64,000 nt of DNA from Hydromonas sp. (GTDB lineage: Bacteria > Pseudomonadota > Gammaproteobacteria > Burkholderiales > Burkholderiaceae): assembly GCA_017495165.1 (NCBI GenBank), contig JAFEII010000033.1:1-64000 (forward strand), given 5' to 3'. Below, piece by piece: positions 57,450 to 64,000 of this stretch. A program made the position numbers and the translations under genes. Numbering within the stretch: position 1 is the stretch's first letter; every line of letters begins with the position of its first letter. Under the pieces are notes generated by a model. The model was not told where the DNA came from. It ran no database searches and saw only the letters and a program-made list of their open reading frames with translations.

Positions 57450-58055
57450 GTGGATTTATTTGACGACGGCGCAACGCTTAATTTGTTGCCTTTTGATGGT
57501 CAGGCGTATTACCACGGCAAAATAATGTCGGATGCCGAGTCCGCGGATTATTTCAATCGATTGCTCGCAACCATTGCGTGGCAAAACGACGAAGCAATTA
57601 TTGCAGGCAAACGGATTGTCACTGCGCGTAAAGTCGCGTGGTACGGTGAGCGCGCTTACGCGTACACATATTCCAACAGCACCAAACACGCGCACCCGTG
57701 GACGGCGGATTTGTTGGCTTTAAAAGCATTGGTTGAATCCCACACAAACACCACGTTTAATTCGTGTCTGGCCAACTTGTACCACAGCGGCAACGAAGGC
57801 GTGGGCTGGCATTCGGACGACGAAGCCGCGCTGGGCGCAAACCCAACCATTGCCTCTTTGACCTTTGGCGCGGCGCGCAGCTTTGCGTTTAAACACAAAC
57901 AGCGCGATGACAAACGCACGGTGATTTTAGAGGCGGGTGGATTATTGCTCATGACGGGCGCGACCCAAGCGAACTGGTTGCATTGCTTGCCAAAAACCAC
58001 CCAAATACACGCGCCGCGCATCAATTTGACCTTTCGGACGATGGTTGAGGTGTGA
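57450..58055 (+). CDS. alkB: AlkB-like 2-oxoglutarate/Fe(II) dioxygenase (GTG start)
   Basis: A 201-residue DNA-repair oxygenase that removes alkyl lesions from bases. Fe(II) ligands are His and Asp in VGWHSDDEAALG and the distal His in WLHCLPKT. The oxoglutarate Arg is in APRINLTFRTM. Substrate-side SCLANLYHSGNEG is typical of the AlkB/ALKBH2 group. GTG 57450 begins 3 bp after the serB stop, with a G-rich ribosome site overlapping the serB end, so the genes are coupled. Confidence 0.92.
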   Translation: MDLFDDGATLNLLPFDGQAYYHGKIMSDAESADYFNRLLATIAWQNDEAIIAGKRIVTARKVAWYGERAYAYTYSNSTKHAHPWTADLLALKALVESHTNTTFNSCLANLYHSGNEGVGWHSDDEAALGANPTIASLTFGAARSFAFKHKQRDDKRTVILEAGGLLLMTGATQANWLHCLPKTTQIHAPRINLTFRTMVEV

Positions 58056-58236
58056 GTTGTAGTGGTTTGATTGATTCGTTTATTGATAAATTGTTTGTTT
58101 ATTGTTGCTCTGTGTTTTGGGGATTTTTCATATCCACAGGGGGCAAATTTATGGGCGCGCGTGTTGGTTGGGCGTGATGAGTCACGCCTTATGAAAAATA
58201 CCGTGCCAATTAAAACACCGATTAACCCACCGCGCC

Positions 58237-58313
58237 GTCATTCCCGCGTAGGGCAAAAGCACGGCTTTTGGTAGCCCATCATTTTTTTAGTGACAAGGGC
58301 GGGAATCCAGTCG
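58237..58313. repeat. ATTCCCGC palindrome interrupted by a nested hairpin
   Basis: The left half GTCATTCCCGCGTAGG (58237-58252) and right half GGCGGGAATCCAGTCG (58298-58313) match the core of the element at 20940-20970. They are split by about 45 bp carrying the hairpin GGGCAAAAGC/GCTTTTG...GCCC and a T run. It reads as one repeat inserted into another. Confidence 0.6.
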
Positions 58314-58386
58314 CCGCGCAACGCGTGGCTAAATGTTCGCATAACGACGGTGGATTGTGTTGTGTCGCCTTTTGCCCGCCACGATT

Positions 58387-58455
58387 GGGCGTAATGAATT
58401 ACGCCCCTACATTTTTTGCGCTGGGTAAATTGTAGGGGCACGATTTATCGCGCCC
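58387..58455. repeat. Paired GTAGGGGC-type palindromes
   Basis: Hairpin GGGCGTAAT/ATTACGCCC (58387-58406) ending CCTAC and, inverted, GTAGGGGCACGAT...ATCGCGCCC (58432-58455). A further weaker copy, GGGCGTGATGAGTCACGCC, lies near 58170. The whole 58056-58541 gap has repeats but no gene. Confidence 0.5.
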
Positions 58456-58541
58456 ATTTGCCCCACTTGTGCGATGTGCAATACACGATTATTGGCCATG
58501 ATGCGAATCATGCCCCACTTTTTTAGGATGTCATCAGCAAT

Positions 58542-59513
58542 ATGCAACACACTTTTTACGTTTCTGGTATTTTTTGCCCTGCTTGTCGATTGTTTATCGA
58601 GCAGCAACTTTCAGGGGTTGACGGCGTTTCCGACGTCCGCGTTGATGAAGTAACGCAAACCGTCACACTCACGTTGGGCAGTCAATATGATGGCGCAGCT
58701 TGGTTGGTTGTGCTAAATCAAGCCTTAACGGCGCATGGTTACACACTGGGCATTGCGCCGCCTGTGCGGGACAATCAAACCATTTGGCAAGCGTTGCCGC
58801 TGGGTTTGCTGCTGTTGTATGGTTTTATTGTGGCGCAACAATCGGGTTGGCTGCATTTTGACTTTCAACACAGTATTGCGCCTGCAAGCGCATTTTTATT
58901 GGGTTTGATTGCGTCTACATCGAGTTGCTTATTGGTGGTGGGCGGTTTGGTGTTGTCTTTGTCCGCGCAACCGCAGCTACCACGCCGTGCATTGTTTGAG
59001 TTTCATGTGGGGCGCTTGGCTGGTTTTGTGGTGTTGGGCGCGGTTTTGGGCGGGCTGGGGCAAGTGTTGGATATTGGTTTGGGCGCGTGGTTGGGTTTGT
59101 TCACGTCATTATTAACCATCGTCTTGGGTTTGCACCTAACGGGCGCGTTGCGCCGTTATCGTTTGGTATTGCCGCGTGGTTGGTTGGCGGTGGCGCGGGC
59201 CCGATTGAATCGCTGGCCGTTGTTGCTGGGCGTGAGCACGTTTGTATTGCCGTGTGGCTTTACGCAGTCGGTGCAAGTGTCTGCGCTCGCGTCGCATTCG
59301 CCGTTGATGGGCGCGTGGCTAATGGGCGCATTTGTGCTGGGCACGTTGCCCATGTTATCGCTCCTCACATGGGGCGGCGCGTCGTTGGCGCAGTCGCGCT
59401 TCGCGCCCTTGTTTGTGCGCACGGCAGGGGTTTTGGTGGTGGGTTTTGGGGGGTTGACTTTGTTGACAGGGCTGGCCAGCTTGGGGTTGATTCCACCCGT
59501 TTTAGGGTTGTAA
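58542..59513 (+). CDS. HMA-domain plus SafE/DsbD-like membrane protein (probable metal transporter)
   Basis: 323 residues. The N-terminal heavy-metal-associated domain has metal-binding GIFCPACR (Cys12, Cys15) and the beta-alpha-beta continuation GVDGVSDVRVDEVTQTVTL. Then come six to seven membrane helices of the TauE/SafE-UreH/DsbD type. Paired cysteines lie in IASTSSCLLVVGG and FVLPCGFTQSVQ, a CcdA-like placement. Copper handling or cross-membrane thiol transfer is inferred. The cupredoxin gene starts 4 bp after its stop, supporting copper. Confidence 0.82.
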   Translation: MQHTFYVSGIFCPACRLFIEQQLSGVDGVSDVRVDEVTQTVTLTLGSQYDGAAWLVVLNQALTAHGYTLGIAPPVRDNQTIWQALPLGLLLLYGFIVAQQSGWLHFDFQHSIAPASAFLLGLIASTSSCLLVVGGLVLSLSAQPQLPRRALFEFHVGRLAGFVVLGAVLGGLGQVLDIGLGAWLGLFTSLLTIVLGLHLTGALRRYRLVLPRGWLAVARARLNRWPLLLGVSTFVLPCGFTQSVQVSALASHSPLMGAWLMGAFVLGTLPMLSLLTWGGASLAQSRFAPLFVRTAGVLVVGFGGLTLLTGLASLGLIPPVLGL

Positions 59514-59517
59514 TGTG

Positions 59518-59898
59518 ATGAACAAAAAAATAATCTCAACGGCGCTCAGCATGCTGGTTCTAATCGCAATTGGCGCGCAACTATTCAAACGAGAAGCCGC
59601 GCAGTCGGCCAATGTGTCAATGAACCGCGACGTGCAAGCCATACAAATCAGTGCGACGCCAACTGCGTATGAGCCAAACATAACCATCGCCCGCGCCAAC
59701 ATGCCCAGCGTCATACAGCTCAATTCGCAAAACAACTACGGCTGCACGCGCGAGTTGCGTATTCCCGCGCTCAATGTTCAAGCCACGCTGCCAAATACGG
59801 GGCAAGAACAAATTAAATTGAGCGCTCAAGCTAAAGGTTCTGTACTTGATGCGGTTTGCAGTATGGGAATGTATCGATTTTCGATTCGATTTGAGTAG
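59518..59898 (+). CDS. Exported cupredoxin-like protein
   Basis: 126 residues. An N-terminal hydrophobic anchor or signal (ISTALSMLVLIAIGAQLF) precedes a cupredoxin-fold domain. The likely type 1 copper site is the Cys of SQNNYGCTRELRIP together with CSMGMYRFSIRF near the C-terminus, which resembles small cupredoxin_1 proteins. It is coupled to the HMA-SafE gene, so both probably bind or pass copper in the periplasm. Confidence 0.78.
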   Translation: MNKKIISTALSMLVLIAIGAQLFKREAAQSANVSMNRDVQAIQISATPTAYEPNITIARANMPSVIQLNSQNNYGCTRELRIPALNVQATLPNTGQEQIKLSAQAKGSVLDAVCSMGMYRFSIRFE

Positions 59899-60020
59899 TC
59901 CAACCGCTCACGAAGCCTAGGCATGCTTGGCCTTTGTATGTTCTGTTAGGGCGACAAACAGCATGACAATCGACCTACTTGGTGGTATTATGTGCCTCTT
60001 TTTTAATGCGGGAAAATCAC

Positions 60021-60743
60021 ATGGTTAACATTATTTGCATGAAATGGGGCACAAAATACCCCGCCGATTACGTTAATAAACTGCGCAATATGGTTGCACG
60101 CCATTTGACCTTGGCGCATCGGTTTGTGTGTTTGACTGACGACGGCACAGGCATTGACTCGCGCGTGGAGGTTTTTCCAATTCCCGACATGCCGATTGAA
60201 ATTGACAAAGCAGCGCCAGAACGCGCGTGGAGGAAGCTGGTCACATTCTCTCCCACACTGTACGGTTTAGAAGGCAAAACCTTGTTTTTGGATTTGGATA
60301 TCATCATCACGGGCAGTATGGATGATTTCTTTAATTTCCCAGCAGATGTGGCGATTATTGCCGAATGGAACCCGCGCCACGGCACGGGCAACTCGTCGGT
60401 GTACCGCTTTAATGTGGGCGCGCATCCCGATGTGCTGACGTATTTTGCCCAAAATTTTGATGAAATCCGCAAAAAATTTCGCAACGAGCAAGCATTTTTA
60501 GCCGATTATCTGACTCGAAAAAATGCCCTGAATTATTGGCCTTCTGAGTGGTGTTTGAGTTTTAAACGCCATTGTATGCACTATTTTCCCATCTCTCTAT
60601 TTAAGCCACCCGCGCAGCCAAAAAATGCAAAAGTGGTGATTTTTCATGGTCATCCGTTACCCACAGAAGCCATTATGGGTAAAACGGGCAAATGGTATCG
60701 CACCGCGCGGCCTGCGCTGTGGATTAAAGACGTTTGGCAATGA
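60021..60743 (+). CDS. GT-A-type glycosyltransferase-like protein
   Basis: A 240-residue cytosolic protein. ATG 60021 (GGGA upstream) gives VNIICMKWGTKYPADYVN. The acidic metal motif is KTLFLDLDIIITGSMDDF near residue 90 (DxD). NVGAHPDVLTYF and VVIFHGHPLP follow, as in the small family annotated as glycosyltransferase in host-associated Proteobacteria. Acceptor unknown. It is followed on the same strand by a second GT-A gene. Confidence 0.72.
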   Translation: MVNIICMKWGTKYPADYVNKLRNMVARHLTLAHRFVCLTDDGTGIDSRVEVFPIPDMPIEIDKAAPERAWRKLVTFSPTLYGLEGKTLFLDLDIIITGSMDDFFNFPADVAIIAEWNPRHGTGNSSVYRFNVGAHPDVLTYFAQNFDEIRKKFRNEQAFLADYLTRKNALNYWPSEWCLSFKRHCMHYFPISLFKPPAQPKNAKVVIFHGHPLPTEAIMGKTGKWYRTARPALWIKDVWQ

Positions 60744-60801
60744 TGCGAAGCTGTTTTGGCTGGTTTCATGCGCGCGCATCACAAATTTAATAAAGGTAAA
60801 T

Positions 60802-61602
60802 ATGTCTCTCATTTCATTGCATCACGCGGATATTGTGATGTCCTATCGTGAAAACTCAAGCGATCGCGCACAAAATCTGTATGCGATTTTGCAGCATTAT
60901 GCGCAGACGTATTGCGACTATTCGGTCTTGTTGATTGAGGGCGATCGTGAACCAAAATTTGACCATGCACGCACAGCAAACCAAAATGTAGCGCATCATT
61001 TTTTTCAAGATGATGGACCATTTTTTAAGGCATTTTTGTACAACATGGGCGCGAAGCTCTCAAGCAGTCGAGTGATTTGGTTCAATGATATTGATTGTGT
61101 TTTAGACCCAAACACAGTTGCGAGCAGTGTTTCATCATTGCTCGCAAATGAGAGGCTGGACATTGTTTATCCATATAACGAGACGATAGATGTGGCTGGT
61201 GCAGCAAAAGCGGAATTTATGCAAAATCCCTCGTTTGACTGCTTTGTCGGCGTGAATGGCGCTGCGCTGCGCGATGGCATGATCCGCACTGGCGGCGTTC
61301 ATGCGGGCGGCATTAAAATCTGTAAGCGGCAGTCGTACATTGATGTGGGTGGATTGCATCTTGATATGAAAGGCTGGGGCTGGGAAGACATTGAGTTTTA
61401 TACCCGTGCGGTGAGATTGGGGCTTCAATGCACTGCTGCGGCTGCTCCGTTATTTCACCTGCAGCATGACACGATAGTGCGGGATTTTGACGCACCCGAT
61501 GCTTTGAGGAACAACGCTTTGAAAGAGCAAACCGAAACGATGCCGCACAGTGATTTGCTTGAATTGGTTGAGCGTTTAAAGTTGTTTACGGACGGAAAAT
61601 GA
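60802..61602 (+). CDS. GT-A glycosyltransferase with galactosyltransferase-like C-terminus
   Basis: A 266-residue protein. ATG 60802 with AAAGG is preferred to the longer upstream frame that overlaps the preceding gene. Features are HADIVMSYRENSSDR at the start, VIWFNDIDCVLDPN (DxD near residue 95), and DMKGWGWEDIEFYTRAVRLG, the ED/WGWED motif of beta-4-galactosyltransferase-type C-terminal domains. Probably acts on a surface glycan together with its neighbour; inferred. Confidence 0.75.
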   Translation: MSLISLHHADIVMSYRENSSDRAQNLYAILQHYAQTYCDYSVLLIEGDREPKFDHARTANQNVAHHFFQDDGPFFKAFLYNMGAKLSSSRVIWFNDIDCVLDPNTVASSVSSLLANERLDIVYPYNETIDVAGAAKAEFMQNPSFDCFVGVNGAALRDGMIRTGGVHAGGIKICKRQSYIDVGGLHLDMKGWGWEDIEFYTRAVRLGLQCTAAAAPLFHLQHDTIVRDFDAPDALRNNALKEQTETMPHSDLLELVERLKLFTDGK

Positions 61603-61753
61603 GGTAAAAGGCGTGGGTATCGTATTAAGTTGTTTGGTTGTTTGTTTTCAAGCGACACAATTTTGTCTAGTTCCCAATCTGTTCGTACGTTCTTGAGCAG
61701 AGATGTTATGAGGAAAAGCCATTGATTGCTGCTTTTTTGCGTAAAAATGAAAA

Positions 61754-61981
61754 CTACTGCTGCTCCTCATAACCTGCCACCAACCCGTCCACCAAATCAT
61801 GCAACGCTTGGCGCACTTGCGCGGCGGTTCCGCCCATAAGGACTGCGTCGTCTAATGTGTCTTGTGCGAGTTGCTCGATTTCATGAAAATCCTCGTTGAG
61901 GACTTTAATTTTTTCGACGCAGGACAAAATACTGCCGTCGGGCTTTAGCCAAATAGGCGGGATAAATTCAGAGTTGCGCAT
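61754..61981 (-). CDS. Conserved small hypothetical protein
   Basis: 75 residues; ATG 61981 is preferred to an upstream TTG. It starts NSEFIPPIWLKPDGSILSC and continues as an acidic helical protein (IEQLAQDTLDDAVLMG, QVRQALHDLVDGL). The shape is that of a small protein I associate with Burkholderiales genomes, of unknown role. It lies 7 bp after the ComEA-like gene and is probably co-transcribed with it. Confidence 0.7.
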   Translation of the reverse strand: MRNSEFIPPIWLKPDGSILSCVEKIKVLNEDFHEIEQLAQDTLDDAVLMGGTAAQVRQALHDLVDGLVAGYEEQQ

Positions 61982-61988
61982 AGAAAAA

Positions 61989-62267
61989 TCATTGTTTTTT
62001 GTGGGTTGTCGGTTCAAGCGTTAAGCCATCATCTTGCATCTTTTTGAGGTTTTTCTCCCCAACGCCTTTGATGCGTGCAGTAAAGTCCTGCCAGCTCATA
62101 AATGCGCCATGGGTTGCACGTTCCGTCACGATTTGCTGCGCCATTTCAGGGCCAATGCCGCGCAATGCTTCTAGCTCAAAGGCGCTGGCTTGGTTGAGGT
62201 CTGCTGCGCTTGCGCCCAGTGTGCACGCCATTAAAAGCGCGGCGAAAGTTTTTTTAGCGTATGTCAT
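61989..62267 (-). CDS. Exported helix-hairpin-helix protein (ComEA-like)
   Basis: 92 residues: signal peptide (TFAALLMACTLGASAA), then the ComEA-type segment DLNQASAFELEALRGIGPEMAQQIV with the hairpin GIGPEMA, and a second hairpin IKGVGEKNL. Such proteins bind double-stranded DNA in the periplasm in competent bacteria; many Betaproteobacteria carry several. AGAGG precedes the ATG. No other competence gene is visible here. Confidence 0.87.
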   Translation of the reverse strand: MTYAKKTFAALLMACTLGASAADLNQASAFELEALRGIGPEMAQQIVTERATHGAFMSWQDFTARIKGVGEKNLKKMQDDGLTLEPTTHKKQ

Positions 62268-62335
62268 AAAGCCTCTTTTGAGTGGGTTGTGTCAAAAATA
62301 CGGCGTGGTGAGTATGTAAAGCCAAGTTTTGCGGC

Positions 62336-63535
62336 TTAATAGCCGTTGACTTGGCCGCGTGAGCGTTTGGCTTGTTCCAGCTCTTCAAGCCGCTTGGCTG
62401 GGTAAGTTTCCCAGCCTGTGCAAGCAGGGCATTGCCAATAATAACGCGCAGCTTCAAAGCCGCATGAGGCGCAGCGGTAACGTGAAAACTGCAATACTTG
62501 CTTTTTAATCAGGCCTTGAATGGCTTGGTACTCTTGCTTTGCGAGTAGATCCGTGCTGGTGCTTAAGCGTTTTTTGAGGACTTTGTCCAGCGCGTTTAGC
62601 GAGGGATGTAATGTGAATAGGGCGTATAAAAGCGCTTCCGTTTGGCTGGGTTCACCGTATTTGTCTTGCGCTTCAATCCATGCGTTGAGTACGTCGACCG
62701 AACCGCTCGATTGCGCCTGAGCGTACAAATAGGCGGTGCCTGTCTGTGCCTCGTTGAGGGCTTCAAATGCCGCCATAAGTTCGCCGGTCATGAGCGGCAG
62801 TGCGGCGGGCTGCTCCTCGCCTAATTTGAGCAAAAGGGCACGTGACTCTTTGGCGCGATTTTGCAGGAGCAACCAACGCGCTTTGAGGAGTTGTGCGCGA
62901 ATGCTATTGGCTTGTATCGCCAGCGCTGCGTCAATGGCGCGTTCGGCGTTTGGCAGGTCTTTTTGTGTCAACGCCAATTGGGCGCGCTCGCAGTTAAAAT
63001 GCATGCGCGTGAGGACAATTTGCGGGGTTTGTTGCATGTGCGCAGCCACGTCGATGGCCGATTCCCATTCTTGTTGCGACTGATAAATGTGCAGTAATTG
63101 TTGCAAGGCAACTTCGTGCATCGGGCTGTTGCGCAGCGTGGTAAAGCAGGTTTCTGCGCGATCAAACAAGCCGCCTTGCAAAAACACCAAGCCCAGTTTA
63201 TAAGTGGCGTTGTGGCGTGCCGCGTCAACCAAATCGTCGCGTGCAAGTAAGTTTTGATACACGCGAATGGCGCGGGCAATCTCGCCGCGTTGCGCAAATA
63301 AATGTCCCAATGAAAAGTACAAATCAACCGAGCCCGTGTCTTCACGCGTGACCTCAATCAGTGCGTCAATTGCCTGGTCATGCTGATTGTCGAGCAAATA
63401 GTTAAGGCTTTTAAAGTAGGCCTTGGGCAGCTGGCGCATGCGCGCCATTTGTTTGCGGTTTTCAACGCGTGCGGCCCACCAGCCCAGCCCAAAAAGTATG
63501 GGCAATAACAACAGCCATTCTGCTTCAAATTCCAT
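62336..63535 (-). CDS. lapB: Lipopolysaccharide assembly protein LapB (YciM)
   Basis: A 399-residue membrane-anchored TPR protein that helps FtsH degrade LpxC and so controls LPS synthesis. An N-terminal helix (WLLLLPILFGLGWWAARVE) is followed by about nine TPR units (for example SVDLYFSLGHLFAQRGEIAR). A C-terminal rubredoxin-like metal site shows CASCGF and CPACTGWETYP. It follows lapA by 8 bp on the same strand. Confidence 0.94.
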   Translation of the reverse strand: MEFEAEWLLLLPILFGLGWWAARVENRKQMARMRQLPKAYFKSLNYLLDNQHDQAIDALIEVTREDTGSVDLYFSLGHLFAQRGEIARAIRVYQNLLARDDLVDAARHNATYKLGLVFLQGGLFDRAETCFTTLRNSPMHEVALQQLLHIYQSQQEWESAIDVAAHMQQTPQIVLTRMHFNCERAQLALTQKDLPNAERAIDAALAIQANSIRAQLLKARWLLLQNRAKESRALLLKLGEEQPAALPLMTGELMAAFEALNEAQTGTAYLYAQAQSSGSVDVLNAWIEAQDKYGEPSQTEALLYALFTLHPSLNALDKVLKKRLSTSTDLLAKQEYQAIQGLIKKQVLQFSRYRCASCGFEAARYYWQCPACTGWETYPAKRLEELEQAKRSRGQVNGY

Positions 63536-63543
63536 AATTTGCC

Positions 63544-63855
63544 TTACATGACTTGTGGCGCGCCAGCGTCAGAAGTTTCGGTTGTGTTGATTGTATTGGT
63601 TGATGCGGTTTTTGTACTGTCGATTTCTTTGCGCATTTTGCGCGAGTTCCAGCGCAAAGCAACATATTTTGGCAGCAATAAAAGCACGCCAAAAACCAAC
63701 CCCAATAAAAAGAAAATGGACAACAAAACCCAAAGCGGCAAAGAGCTTTCAAGCAAAAAAGGCATGGAGAATGGCACGTTGGCGGTGTTTTGCGTGGCAA
63801 AAACAACCAAAATGGTGAGCATGACAATCCGAAAAAGCCAAGTAATGTATTTCAT
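63544..63855 (-). CDS. lapA: LapA-domain membrane protein
   Basis: 103 residues; ATG 63855 with AAGGAA. Two membrane helices (FRIVMLTILVVFATQN; LPLWVLLSIFFLLGLVFGVL) and a charged cytosolic tail RWNSRKMRKEID, as in LapA (DUF1049). It precedes lapB. In related genomes ihfB lies just upstream of this pair, beyond the window here. Confidence 0.9.
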   Translation of the reverse strand: MKYITWLFRIVMLTILVVFATQNTANVPFSMPFLLESSLPLWVLLSIFFLLGLVFGVLLLLPKYVALRWNSRKMRKEIDSTKTASTNTINTTETSDAGAPQVM

Positions 63856-63946
63856 AATATTCCTTATAAAGCCTAAAAAAGATTCAGCATTGTAAACGAG
63901 TTGGTGCACCAAGGCCGAGCAGTTGGTGAATAACCGTTTAAGTTAG

Positions 63947-63962
63947 GGTGCGATGGCGCACC
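63947..63962. repeat. GGTGCG palindrome at the window end
   Basis: GGTGCG (63947-63952), ATGG, CGCACC (63957-63962) in a TTAGGGTGCGATGGCGCACC context, another member of the TAGGGT-type intergenic palindromes. The remaining bases to 64000 show no gene. Confidence 0.4.
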
Positions 63963-64000
63963 AAAACTTGTCCAGTCGGGCGTTGCCCACTATGAATTAA

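Overview
The window reads as chromosomal DNA of a betaproteobacterium, most likely order Burkholderiales. The inference rests on protein character and gene neighbourhoods (yciB-bolA-ppiC, lapA-lapB, accA-tilS, divergent ppsA/ppsR, a Bug-type tctCBA transporter, an AscD-like ferredoxin reductase). Base composition is mixed and not GC-rich. The genus cannot be named from sequence alone. Most of the window is housekeeping genes with short intergenic gaps. A few accessory insertions carry defence genes, a toxin-antitoxin pair and small repeats.

Layout. 1-6000: two tandem tRNA-Lys genes behind a consensus promoter, dnaB, a membrane-anchored metallophosphoesterase, ligA and a purine-nucleoside/methylthio-nucleoside phosphorylase. 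6000-13813: a complete type I Zorya anti-phage operon (zorA-zorB-zorC-zorD) with its own promoter and a leader that contains a terminator-like hairpin. 13855-20043: a secreted PDZ/M48-like protein of unknown function, pgk, fba and a glycosyltransferase. 20149-28113: upp and uraA (divergent, with a miniature inverted-repeat element between them), a PAP2 phosphatase, an acyltransferase, cca, slt and 5-formyl-THF cyclo-ligase.

28129-31237 is a second accessory spot. It holds an AT-rich UvrD-type helicase with an inserted PD-(D/E)XK-like nuclease and C-terminal zinc ribbons, next to the broken 5' end of a restriction-type helicase gene. 31287-42700 returns to core functions: ferredoxin reductase, tctCBA, gshA, a methyltransferase, accA, tilS and tag. 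42775-43863 holds a tRNA 3'-end-like scrap, a HigBA-type toxin-antitoxin pair with a palindromic operator, an iteron-like cluster and an intact tRNA-Leu(UAG). This looks like an eroded integration site.

43955-57446 carries msrB, yciB-bolA-ppiC, parC, pgm, a NIF3 protein, a DegS-like protease, ppsA/ppsR and serB. 57450-64000 carries alkB, a copper-handling-like pair (HMA-SafE membrane protein plus cupredoxin), two small glycosyltransferases, a conserved small protein, a ComEA-like HhH protein and lapB/lapA.

The most notable system is the Zorya operon. Its described mechanism is a proton-driven ZorAB envelope motor that senses phage entry and recruits ZorC/ZorD to degrade DNA. The helicase-nuclease next to a dead restriction gene is the best candidate for a second, less characterised defence gene. 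No CRISPR array, rRNA operon, full insertion sequence or prophage was found.
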